A DNA stretch of 12,134 bases from Arsenophonus sp048493715. Its GTDB lineage: Bacteria > Pseudomonadota > Gammaproteobacteria > Enterobacterales > Enterobacteriaceae. The translations under genes and the position numbers were made by a program. The notes beneath the pieces are model-generated. The model did no database searches. It saw nothing but the letters and a program-made list of their open reading frames with translations, and was not told the DNA's origin. Below are positions 1-7,267 of this stretch, one piece after another (positions within the stretch are counted from its first letter, which is position 1; each line of letters starts with the position of its first letter). The stretch covers positions 1 through 12,134 of the forward strand of contig JBGDCZ010000053.1 of NCBI GenBank assembly GCA_048493715.1. The letters are read 5' to 3'.

Positions 1-121
1 AATAATCCTGTTTTTTAAACCAAAAAAGTGAAATTTAAGGTTGACTTTAAAGACGGTTATTAAATAAATGCTTAATGGCAAAAGTAGTTAATGGGACTTT
101 TTGATTATAAATTACCAATTA

Positions 122-138
122 CCAATATTAGATATTGG
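122..138 (-). terminator. Weak hairpin downstream of pykF
   Basis: A perfect 7-base inverted repeat (CCAATAT, 3-base loop, ATATTGG) lies 24 bases past the pykF stop codon. On the pykF strand no clear U-run follows, only AT-rich sequence. It could end pykF transcription or be chance in AT-rich DNA. The rest of bases 1-161 shows no gene; the lpp gene that follows pykF in E. coli is not visible here. Confidence 0.3.
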
Positions 139-161
139 CGAACTAATTTTTGTTAACAGAA

Positions 162-1574
162 TTATAAAATATGGACCGATGAGGTATTTGTCGTGCCGCT
201 CGGTACTAGTGCACCAGAAACCATAACGACAATATCACCTTGTTCACCCATATTGTTTGCTAAAGCAACTTGCTTACCAATACGATAGAAATCGTCTGTA
301 GAAGTAATTTCGGTCACTAATTGCGGAATAACACCTTTAACTAATAATAATTGACGGGCAGTTTCTTCATTAGTTGTTAAAGCAAGGATCGGCGCTGTTG
401 GAAAATATTTCCGCACTGACTTAGCTGATTTACCACCATAGGTTGCCACGATAATCAATTGAGAATTTAACTTCTCCGCCATTTCAACTGCGCCACGGCA
501 AACTGCTTCAGTAATGCGTAATTTTTGACCTAATTTACCATCATCAATGCGGCTTGGCATAACTCGATCAGTACGATCACAAATGGTCGCCATAATTTTT
601 ACCGCTTCGATAGGATATTTTCCTTTTGCACTTTCGCCAGACAGCATAACCGCATCAGTACCGTCCAGAATTGCATTGGCGACATCACCAGCTTCAGCAC
701 GGGTAGGGCGAGGGTTTTTAATCATCGAATCTAACATTTGGGTGGCGGTAATAACGACTTTACGGGCAGCGACGCATTTTTCGATCATCATTTTTTGTGC
801 AAAAATAACTTCTTCTACCGGAATCTCGACGCCAAGATCACCGCGTGCTACCATGATACCATCCGAGGCCTCTAAAATTTCATCGAAATTGTTTAACCCT
901 TCTTGGTTTTCAATTTTAGCTATTATTTGGATATTTTTACCACCATGCTTTTCCAAATGGGCACGGATTTCTTCCACATCAGAGCGTTTGCGAATAAAGG
1001 AAGCGGCAATAAAATCCACACCTTGCTGACAACCAAAAATCAGATCTTGCTTATCTTTGTCGGCCAATGCGGGTAAACCAATTGATACGCCAGGTAAGTT
1101 AACGCCTTTATTTTCACCCAAATCGCCATTATTTAATACCCGACAAGTGACTTCGCTAGCGGTAACGGATAACACTTCCATACTGATTAAGCCATCATCA
1201 ACTAGAATAGTATTACCTGGTTTAAGATCGGCGGGTAAACCTGCGTAGGTCACGGCAACACGATCTTGATTGCCTATTACTGAGCTATCGGTGGTAAAGG
1301 TGAAATTTTGCTCAGCAGTTAGCGATACATCATGGCCACCTTCAAGCCGCATTGTGCGTATCTCTGGCCCTTTAGTATCTAATAATATAGCTGCCTGTTG
1401 TTTTTTTTTAGTACAGACCACTCGAAGATTTTTAATTCGTTGACCATGTTCTGCATGATCACCATGTGAGAAGTTTAGCCGCATGACATTCATGCCAGCA
1501 TCAAGTAATTGTGAGAGTTTTTCTTCAGATTCAGTTTTGGGGCCGATAGTACAAACAATTTTGGTTTTTTTCAT
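162..1574 (-). CDS. pykF: Pyruvate kinase I
   Basis: This enzyme converts phosphoenolpyruvate and ADP to pyruvate and ATP, the last step of glycolysis, in the cytoplasm. The protein is 470 residues, the same length as E. coli PykF, and aligns with it from MKKTKIVCTIGPKTESEE to the C-terminal SSVHIL. The substrate and metal-binding start of the barrel is present (R32, N34, S36 in MRLNFSHGD). So are the IAKIENQEGL segment with the catalytic lysine near residue 220, the MVARGDLGVE metal-binding segment, and ATQMLDSM. It has no stop or frameshift although its coding strand carries a run of nine A (plus-strand T-run at 1401-1409, encoding three lysines). The ribosome binding site is weak. It is the only intact gene at the left end, consistent with glycolysis remaining essential. 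Type I rather than type II (PykA) is called from the overall match and length. Confidence 0.97.
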   Translation of the reverse strand: MKKTKIVCTIGPKTESEEKLSQLLDAGMNVMRLNFSHGDHAEHGQRIKNLRVVCTKKKQQAAILLDTKGPEIRTMRLEGGHDVSLTAEQNFTFTTDSSVIGNQDRVAVTYAGLPADLKPGNTILVDDGLISMEVLSVTASEVTCRVLNNGDLGENKGVNLPGVSIGLPALADKDKQDLIFGCQQGVDFIAASFIRKRSDVEEIRAHLEKHGGKNIQIIAKIENQEGLNNFDEILEASDGIMVARGDLGVEIPVEEVIFAQKMMIEKCVAARKVVITATQMLDSMIKNPRPTRAEAGDVANAILDGTDAVMLSGESAKGKYPIEAVKIMATICDRTDRVMPSRIDDGKLGQKLRITEAVCRGAVEMAEKLNSQLIIVATYGGKSAKSVRKYFPTAPILALTTNEETARQLLLVKGVIPQLVTEITSTDDFYRIGKQVALANNMGEQGDIVVMVSGALVPSGTTNTSSVHIL

Positions 1575-2024
1575 GAAAATTAATCTACAGTTTTATAGCA
1601 GTATTTTATTAATTAATTGCGGTGCTTATATCAGGTTTTTGCTTTGATATAGGTTATACGCCGTAACGAATAGCTAAAAATCTACTGGTATTTAATAACG
1701 ATAAATAAGGAACAAGTATAAATATCATGTGTTGTTATTGCAACTGGCAGCTAATTTGTCTGTACTATCATTTAATATATAGCTCATTATGATATTAATG
1801 CTTAGTACTATTCATAATATCAACACAAAATCAACAAAAAAATAAACGAATAGCCAGGATATTTTATAGCAGACAATAACACCGGTAAATTTTATCTGAA
1901 ATCTAAAATTTGCTAGAAAATATTTGGTTAAATAGACCGTTTATTTATATACTAACTGGGTAATAATATATTTTATGATAAATAAAGGTAAATATTTACT
2001 ATTTAATTTTTAAATAGGATATTT
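1575..2024. other. AT-rich gap upstream of pykF, no gene seen
   Basis: About 450 bases separate the pykF start from the start of the decayed gene to its right. All reading frames are broken by frequent stops and I recognise no protein remnant. It must contain the leftward pykF promoter, but the base composition gives many TATAAT-like hexamers and none can be singled out. Confidence 0.6.
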
Positions 2025-2780
2025 ATGTTTAATCCGGTTAAATAATAGCTAAACAAATCGTGGTATAACTGCGAAAATTCAGCTTGATAGAGTAGGAAAT
2101 CTTCTCATCTCGTCATCAGCAAATAGGGCTCAATTTTACCAATCTCTACAAGGTGTTAACATCTCTACAAGGTGTTAACAATAGTGCTATCTCATTATCG
2201 GTAACGTCGGCAGTTGCGATGTTTAGCGGTACAGGATCGAGCACTTGCTAGCGCAAATAACCCAACGGTATTAACACAATACATGAACATAACATTATCA
2301 GAAGATGAACAGCTACTGCCAAATATCACTTTGGCTACCACAACCAGCGTAGATCCTGAGATATCGTTGTATTCGCAATCAAATACCTTGCACAATTTAG
2401 CTGGTAATATTAGTAATCATCGGTTTTCATCCGCTGACCCGAATTTTGATCTGGTTGGAGAAGCAGAGCATTTTGCAGAACAAGTTATCGATCTTACAGC
2501 ATATATATAAATGAATTAGAAACTGAACGAGCTACACAGTAAGCAACAAGGCGAGGCTCTACCGCTTTAGGTACAGGGTCATCTGGTGCTCATTCTTCTC
2601 TCAATATTGAAAATTTAGAGAGCTTATTGCAGCAGCAAGAGCACTATTTGAGCAAGTAAATATTGGCGACAGCCATTATTATCAGTCGCAGGATCATTGG
2701 ACAGGGTAAATCAAAACAGCGTTGACACTATCTCTTCAAATAGAGCGCCAGTTGAAGATGATGAGATATCAAGTAACTGA
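2025..2780 (+). pseudogene. Decayed protein gene of unknown function
   Basis: I do not recognise this gene. Coding-like text runs through several frames and can be joined into a protein of roughly 240-250 residues. An ATG at 2025 follows a TAGGA ribosome site, but the first 45 bases are damaged. From about 2053 one frame reads TNRGITAKIQLDRVGN and continues to QFYQSLQGVN at 2160. A 19-base tandem duplication then shifts the frame; removing one copy restores NNSAISLSVTSAVAMFSGTG. Another +1 shift near 2240 leads into ALASANNPTVLTQYMNITLS and the longest open stretch, to 2507. A +2 shift in a TATATATA tract gives NELETERATQ, then a stop at 2540-2542. Two more shifts (about 2612-2630 and 2706) give ARALFEQVNIGDSHYYQS and a C-terminus VEDDEISSN ending with TGA at 2778-2780. 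It is rich in Ser, Asn and Thr, with no obvious membrane segment. A secreted or accessory protein is possible but unproven. It sits alone between pykF and sodB. Confidence 0.6.
2142..2179. repeat. Perfect 19-base tandem duplication
   Basis: The unit atctctacaaggtgttaac occurs twice back to back (2142-2160 and 2161-2179) without a mismatch. Nineteen is not a multiple of three, and deleting one copy rejoins the reading frames on either side. It therefore looks like a recent slippage duplication that disrupts the decayed gene rather than a functional repeat or binding-site pair. Confidence 0.85.
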
Positions 2781-2996
2781 AAATAGACCAATAATAGGTG
2801 AAAACTAACCATAGTTAGACGGTTAAATTAATAAAAATACAATTATTCTAATAACATAGGCATAAATAGTGTAATTTATGATGTGATTTAATATTAGTTA
2901 TGGGATCATTTTAGTGACGATATTTATTAACAGCTATAGCCAAATCTCTGTTATGGCTATTTGCCCTTTAATTGTTTGCAGATCAAATCTGATAAA

Positions 2997-3567
2997 TTAT
3001 GACAACAAATTTTGTTCAACAAATTGCCAGTTAACCAGTGACCAACAATTTGTTAAATATTCTGCTCGTGCATTACGATAATTTATAATATGCATGCTCC
3101 CAGATATCGATAGTTAATAGTGGTTTATCATTATCGGTAAGCGGAGTTGCGGGATTTGAGGTATTGACTATACTGAGTTTGTTGTTGGTCTTTTTGACTA
3201 ACCATGTCCATCCTGAACAAAAATTCTTAAGGGCTGTATCGGTAAACTGTTGCTTAAATTTATCAAAGTGTTGATTAATTTCTTCCGCTATTTTGCCCTT
3301 TAGCTCACCACCGGCATTAGGGGCTAAACAATGCCAATAAAAGGTATGATTCCACACTTGAGTGGCATTATTAAAAATTCCACGCTGGTCGGTTTTTATG
3401 ACTTCTTCTAATGATTTATTTACAAAATTAGTATTTTTAATCAATTTATTTAAATTAATGATATAAGTGTTATGGTGTTTGTCATAATGGTACTCTAACG
3501 TTTTTTGAGAAATATGCGGTTCTAAAGCATTTTTTGCATAAGGTAATGCAGGTAATTTGAAAGACAT
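2997..3567 (-). pseudogene. sodB: Iron superoxide dismutase, frameshifted near the 3' end
   Basis: SodB is a cytoplasmic dimeric enzyme that converts superoxide to oxygen and hydrogen peroxide. From the start MSFKLPALPYAKNAL the reading frame is open to 3073 and retains all four metal ligands (H27, H74, D154, H158) and Q70. After HAYY the frame ends in a spurious KLS. Shifting frame there (about 3082-3088) restores NYRNARAEYLTNCWSLVN and a stop at 2997-2999. This equals E. coli YIDYRNAR to the end, so two bases are missing in a TATTATA context. The repaired protein would be 190 residues against 193 in E. coli, with a three-residue in-frame gap near residue 100. As it stands the product is 164 residues and lacks the last helices. 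A usually conserved Gly in NFGSGW is Cys here. It is either a fresh pseudogene or a truncated enzyme of doubtful activity; the gene identity is certain. Confidence 0.9.
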
Positions 3568-3802
3568 TGCCGACTTCTATTTCATCCGTTTTGTGCAACC
3601 ATGTTATTAATATCGGATATCACTACATTGAAATTATCGTTTTTTAATATTAATAACTGACTAATTATGTTAATTAATTTTTATTAAATTTTGGTGGAAC
3701 ATAAAATAAAATAGCGGCAAAGGGTTATCATGTATTGATAGAAAATGGTATTCTATATCAATGTTATGTTTGTAGTGTGGCATAATAGCCAATTTAGTTT
3801 TT

Positions 3803-3807
3803 AAGGA
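3803..3807 (+). promoter_or_regulatory. Ribosome binding site that sets the grxD start
   Basis: AAGGA lies 7 bases before the ATG at 3815. A GTG at 3809 is in the same frame but is only one base from this site. The ATG gives a protein of 115 residues whose N-terminus (MTTIEKIE) matches E. coli GrxD, so the ATG is preferred. Confidence 0.75.
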
Positions 3808-3814
3808 AGTGAGA

Positions 3815-4162
3815 ATGACGACTATTGAAAAGATTGAACGCCAGATAAAAGAAAATCCAATCCTATTATACATGAAAGGTTCACCCAAATTTCCCAGTTG
3901 TGGTTTCTCGGCACAGGCTGTTCAGTCTCTTTCTGCTTGTGGTGAACGTTTTGCTTATGTAGATATTTTGCAACATCCTGATATTCGCAGTGAATTGCCT
4001 AAATATACTAACTGGCCGACATTTCCTCAGCTATGGATTGAAGGTGAATTGATTGGTGGCTGTGATATTATTATTGAAATGTATCAGCAGGGTGAATTGC
4101 AAAAATTGATCACCGCAACGGCAGATAAATATCGCACTTCAACAGAGCCTGGCGCTGAGTAG
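3815..4162 (+). CDS. grxD: Monothiol glutaredoxin GrxD (Grx4)
   Basis: This is a CGFS-type glutaredoxin that binds a [2Fe-2S] cluster with glutathione in a dimer or with BolA-family partners. It works in iron-sulfur cluster delivery and iron sensing rather than general disulfide reduction. The protein is 115 residues, the same as E. coli GrxD. It has the active-site motif PSCGFS with Cys29, the preceding KGSPKFP loop containing the conserved lysine (K21), the NWPTFPQLW cis-proline segment, and the glutathione-contacting GGCDI segment. It is close to identical to E. coli over most of its length and has no damage. It diverges from sodB and converges on rnt, as in E. coli except that lhr is missing between grxD and rnt. 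Its retention fits a continuing need for Fe-S biogenesis. Confidence 0.97.
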   Translation: MTTIEKIERQIKENPILLYMKGSPKFPSCGFSAQAVQSLSACGERFAYVDILQHPDIRSELPKYTNWPTFPQLWIEGELIGGCDIIIEMYQQGELQKLITATADKYRTSTEPGAE

Positions 4163-4194
4163 CTAACTAATCTTTATAAAATATGATGAGCAAG

Positions 4195-4226
4195 AAGGCA
4201 GTGAAATAGTGTGTTACCACTGCCTT
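4195..4226. terminator. Shared hairpin between convergent grxD and rnt
   Basis: A perfect 9-base inverted repeat (AAGGCAGTG at 4195-4203, CACTGCCTT at 4218-4226) with a 14-base loop sits between the two stop codons. On the plus strand it runs into TCTCTCTT, a pyrimidine-rich tail. Its place between facing genes suggests a bidirectional terminator. On the minus strand a U-run is absent, so function there is less certain. Confidence 0.7.
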
Positions 4227-4232
4227 TCTCTC

Positions 4233-4874
4233 TTAATACGTGTTGAGCGGCCAGCCCCCTAACTTTTTCCATTTATTGACAATTTCACAAAACAGTAATG
4301 CCGTTCTATCTGTATCGTAAAGTGCGCCATGCGCCTGTTTGCCATCAAAAGGGATCCCCGCGGTATAACAAGCTTTAGCTAAAATTGTCTGACCAAAAAC
4401 CAGTCCACTGAGTGCCGCGGTATCGAAAGTCGCAAAAGGGTGGAACGGGTTGCGTTTTAGATTTGCTCGTTGAGTAGCAGCCATAATAAAACTGTGATCA
4501 AAACTGGCGTTATGAGCAACAATAATTGCCCGATTGCAATCGTTACTTTTAACACCTTTTCTAACCATTTTAAAAATTGCATGTAAAGCTGTATATTCAT
4601 CAACGGCTCCACGTAACGGGTTTGTTGGGTCGATACCGGTGAAAGCCAGTGCAGTCGCTTCTATATTTGCACCGGCAAAAGGCGTTATATGGAAATGAAG
4701 TTTTTCATCAATCTCTAGCCAACCTTGTTGATCCATTTTTAGCGTCATGGCCGCAACTTCTAATAGTGCATCGTTTTGTGCATTAAACCCGCCAGTTTCA
4801 ACATCGATAACCACAGGGTAATAACCTCGAAAACGCTTTGCCAGTGTGTTTACGCTATTTTTTTTATTAGACAT
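4233..4874 (-). CDS. rnt: Ribonuclease T
   Basis: RNase T is a dimeric 3'-to-5' exoribonuclease of the DEDDh family. It trims tRNA 3' ends (including CCA turnover), 5S and 23S rRNA, and other small RNAs. The 213-residue protein (215 in E. coli) keeps all five DEDDh residues: D24 and E26 in VIDVETGGF, D126 in AHNASFDHSF, H182 and D187 in QAHGALYDTDRTA. The RNA-binding basic segment KRNPFHPFATFDTAAL is also kept. The fourth to sixth codons contain a run of eight A (plus-strand T-run 4858-4865), a slippage-prone spot just after the start, but the frame is intact. In E. coli gloA, rnt and lhr lie in one direction. Here gloA precedes rnt by about 120 bases and lhr is absent, with grxD following directly. 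Confidence 0.96.
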   Translation of the reverse strand: MSNKKNSVNTLAKRFRGYYPVVIDVETGGFNAQNDALLEVAAMTLKMDQQGWLEIDEKLHFHITPFAGANIEATALAFTGIDPTNPLRGAVDEYTALHAIFKMVRKGVKSNDCNRAIIVAHNASFDHSFIMAATQRANLKRNPFHPFATFDTAALSGLVFGQTILAKACYTAGIPFDGKQAHGALYDTDRTALLFCEIVNKWKKLGGWPLNTY

Positions 4875-4993
4875 TTGCTTAAGACTTTATACTTAAGAAT
4901 AATAGATATTATGCCAAATTTTAGCTAAAATGCATTAAATTGGCTTAAGTAAAGAAAATGTATGGATAAATGCTTAAACTATGACACAAAAGG

Positions 4994-5401
4994 TCAGTTA
5001 TCTAGAGCAGTACTGGCATTTTTATTTTCTATTAACTCAATTTTATAGCCATCAGGATCTTCGACAAATGCGATAATGGTTGTGCCCCCTTTTACCGGTC
5101 CTGCTTCACGAGTAACTTTGCCTCCTGCTTGACGTATGCTATCGCATGTATCTGCCACGTTATCGACCCCTAAGGCGATATGACCAAAGGCGGTACCCAT
5201 CTCATAGCGTTCAACCCCCCAATTATAAGTTAGTTCGATCACTACACCTTTACTTTCATTATCATAGCCAACGAAGACAAGTGAATATTTATATTCAGGA
5301 TTTTCACTTGTACGTAATACACGCATACCTAATATTTCAGTATAAAAATGGATAGAGCGTTGAAGATCTCCAACACGTAACATGGTATGAAGTAAGCGCA
5401 T
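4994..5401 (-). CDS. gloA: Lactoylglutathione lyase (glyoxalase I)
   Basis: Glyoxalase I isomerises the hemithioacetal of methylglyoxal and glutathione to S-lactoylglutathione, detoxifying a by-product of glycolysis in the cytoplasm. The protein is 135 residues, the same as E. coli GloA, and keeps its four nickel ligands: H5 (MRLLHTML), E56 (VVIELTYNWG), H74 (FGHIALGVD) and E122 (YKIELIE). Both beta-alpha-beta-beta-beta modules of the VOC fold are present. A good ribosome site (AAGAGG) precedes the ATG by 7-8 bases. It lies upstream of rnt in the same direction, so the two may share a transcript. The nemA and nemR genes that precede gloA in E. coli are not seen. Keeping gloA while the nearby gstA is broken suggests that methylglyoxal removal still matters. 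Confidence 0.97.
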   Translation of the reverse strand: MRLLHTMLRVGDLQRSIHFYTEILGMRVLRTSENPEYKYSLVFVGYDNESKGVVIELTYNWGVERYEMGTAFGHIALGVDNVADTCDSIRQAGGKVTREAGPVKGGTTIIAFVEDPDGYKIELIENKNASTALDN

Positions 5402-6267
5402 ATTAAGCCTCTTTTTTAAGTTGAAAAACCATTCATTACATATTTAATATAACGTGATTTTTACTATTATTTCAATTTATATAGGGTGTTGATTAATTAA
5501 AAGTTACAATATAACCACTTATGTTGTTAATGTTGGATATTGGCAATGTAAATAAGTTGTTATGCTAACTTTATAATAGTTATTCAACGATAATTCTTAG
5601 CTGATGTTATTATAGACTATTTATTGCCATAAATATTGTAATCTGAACAATTATATTTATTCATAAGTTATGTTTGGTGACGACAAACCAATTAACTTTT
5701 TATTATTGCTAGTTACTAATTTATTAGTCTATTACTTAAATATCATTTTTATTTTCAAATTATATGTTGACTTATTAGCTTATTTTATTTGGTCTTATTT
5801 ACATAAGATATAATATGTATTTATTAGTTTTTTCAACTTTAAGGTGATTTATTAAAAATAAATATAGAGTTACTATCTAAGTATAGCTGAATAAATGCTT
5901 TTAAGAAAATTTATAACAAATTGTTTTATAATAACTTTTATTTTTTATTGCCTATTTTTTGCAAATTAAAAATAATATTAATATAAAACATATAGAATAA
6001 AATTTAGATTGAGACTATCCTTGTCAGGATATTTAACTAATAGCCTTTTGTTTTATATAGTAAATATGTGGGTAATGATTATAACACTAATTAAGTCAAC
6101 TTAATATACTAATAATGAAAGATAAATTTATATATTTTTATGCTAAATATGAATTTAAATATTTACGCATTTCTATATTAATATCTTAGTGAATAGAAAT
6201 GGATATATATATTCTAAAATATTAATTGGCAATTTAATAATTATAGATATAGATGGTATTCTATTTT
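5402..6267. other. Long AT-rich stretch with no recognisable gene
   Basis: About 870 bases separate divergent gloA and slyA. Stops are dense in every frame and I see no remnant of the nem, ydh or sodC genes that occupy this interval in E. coli. Composition is dominated by A and T, with no strong hairpin, repeat array or tRNA-like cloverleaf. It should hold the leftward gloA promoter and the rightward slyA promoter, which cannot be told apart from background. It is best read as eroded intergenic DNA. Confidence 0.6.
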
Positions 6268-6275
6268 TAAGGAGG
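6268..6275 (+). promoter_or_regulatory. Strong ribosome site before the TTG start of slyA
   Basis: TAAGGAGG lies 5 bases before a TTG at 6281. The encoded residues after it (ESKIGTDLARLVRVW) match the start of enterobacterial SlyA (MESPLGSDLARLVRIW). The TTG is therefore the ancestral start, as I recall for SlyA of enteric bacteria. The signal has survived although the gene is broken downstream. Confidence 0.8.
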
Positions 6276-6280
6276 AACAA

Positions 6281-6698
6281 TTGGAATCGAAAATAGGAAC
6301 TGATCTTGCACGTTTAGTTCGAGTCTGGCGGGTATTGATTGATCATCGTCTGAAACCATTAAAGCTTACCCAAACTCATTGGATAACCTTATATAACATT
6401 AGCCCATTACCGCCTGATTAGTCACAAATTCAACTGCCAAAGCAATAGTATTGAACAACCATCACTAGTTAGAACCCTCGATCAATTAGAAGAAAAGGAA
6501 TTGATTACTCGTCATACCTGCGTGAACGATAGACGAGCGAAAAGAATTAAATTAACAGAACAGTCGATGAAACTTATCAACGAAGTGGATGGTGTAATTG
6601 AAAAAACACGAAATGAGATATTAGGAGATATTACACATGATGAATTAAATATACTTTATTCATTGATATTACAACTCGAGTTAAAATATCATTCGTAA
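6281..6698 (+). pseudogene. slyA: SlyA, MarR-family transcription regulator, broken
   Basis: SlyA is a dimeric winged-helix regulator that binds palindromic AT-rich operators and counteracts H-NS; in Salmonella it works with PhoP on virulence and envelope genes. From the TTG start the frame matches SlyA to LPPD, then codon 47, a glutamine in SlyA, is TAG (6419-6421). Two single-base losses follow, near 6436 and 6447, in the segment equivalent to LAKAIGIEQPS. After these the frame reads IEQPSLVRTLDQLEEK, DRRAKRIKLTEQ and on to KYHS with a stop at 6696-6698. The repaired length is about 139 residues against 144 in E. coli. The stop and both indels fall before and within the winged-helix DNA-binding region, so neither fragment should bind DNA. 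The protein is otherwise well conserved, so the loss looks recent. An internal TTG at 6501 could not give a functional regulator. Confidence 0.93.
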
Positions 6699-6750
6699 GT
6701 AAATGGTTGAGTAATATAAAAAGATTAAATGGCGTTATAGATCGAGGCAT

Positions 6751-6781
6751 CCGCGGCTAATTATTTTAAATGTAGCCGCGG
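6751..6781. terminator. GC-rich hairpin between convergent slyA and slyB
   Basis: A perfect 9-base inverted repeat, CCGCGGCTA and TAGCCGCGG, with a 13-base AT loop stands out in AT-rich DNA. It lies between the slyA and slyB stop codons. A short U-run is lacking on both strands, but the position and stability fit a bidirectional terminator. GAGGC occurs just outside each arm as a direct repeat of unknown meaning. Confidence 0.7.
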
Positions 6782-6799
6782 GAGGCTATTTAAGTTGAA

Positions 6800-7267
6800 T
6801 TAACGATGTGAAACCGTAATGTTATTTCCGCTACCTATGATAGATACACGTTGTCCATAACGGAAACTATTTGGATCACCTTTTTGCACCACAGAGATTA
6901 CACGGCCATTATCCAGCCGAATTTCCAATTGAATGCCTTTAGTTTTGTTAAGTGCCCTTTGAACATTTTGGCCGGCAACACCACCGGCGATAGCACCCGC
7001 TGTGGTTGCAAGGGTTTTTCCAGTGCCCCCGCCAACAGTATTACCTAATAGACCACCAAGAACAGCTCCACCGAGCGCCCCAATGATGTTTTCGTCACCA
7101 CCGGCCTGAATATTAACCGGAGTTACGCGAGTAATTGTACCATAGGTTACACTTTGTACTTGTTTAGCTTGAGAAGCGGTATAAGTGTCCCCAGAAAGAC
7201 TATCTGTGTTTATACAGCCGGATAAAGCTGTAACTGTAAAAATACCGACGAGAACTTGCTTTAACAT
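6800..7267 (-). CDS. slyB: Outer membrane lipoprotein SlyB
   Basis: SlyB is a small outer membrane lipoprotein with a glycine-zipper region. In enteric bacteria it belongs to the PhoPQ regulon and helps keep the outer membrane stable. The protein is 155 residues, the same as in E. coli. A signal peptide ends in the lipobox LSGC with Cys18 as the lipidated residue. Residues about 61-102 form the glycine-rich zipper (IIGALGGAVLGGLLGNTVGG, then TAGAIAGGVAGQNVQ). The C-terminal beta-rich part has LEIRLDNGRVISVVQKG and ends VSHR. A good ribosome site (AAGGAG) precedes the ATG. It faces the broken slyA and diverges from the broken anmK. It is undamaged, so it is likely still selected. PhoP control cannot be shown here: only isolated TGTTTA half-sites occur upstream. 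Confidence 0.96.
   Translation of the reverse strand: MLKQVLVGIFTVTALSGCINTDSLSGDTYTASQAKQVQSVTYGTITRVTPVNIQAGGDENIIGALGGAVLGGLLGNTVGGGTGKTLATTAGAIAGGVAGQNVQRALNKTKGIQLEIRLDNGRVISVVQKGDPNSFRYGQRVSIIGSGNNITVSHR

Noticed and set aside
547..1248. Two plus-strand open frames of 160 and 63 codons inside pykF.
   Set aside because: They lie wholly opposite the intact, well-matched pykF and show no recognisable protein sequence; they are shadows.
2936..2960. Inverted repeat ATAGCCA / TGGCTAT with an 11-base loop.
   Set aside because: The stem is only seven bases, more than 150 bases from the end of the decayed gene and not followed by a U-run; likely chance.
3670..3888. A 72-codon minus-strand open frame overlapping the grxD start.
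   Set aside because: It overlaps the real grxD gene and its ribosome site, and its sequence looks random.
6016..6031. Short hairpin TATCC-TTGTCA-GGATA as a possible small-RNA signal.
   Set aside because: A five-base stem in AT-rich DNA is expected by chance and nothing else supports an RNA gene.
6501..6698. A separate 65-residue gene in the 3' half of slyA.
   Set aside because: It is the C-terminal part of SlyA in its shifted frame, with no ribosome site of its own.
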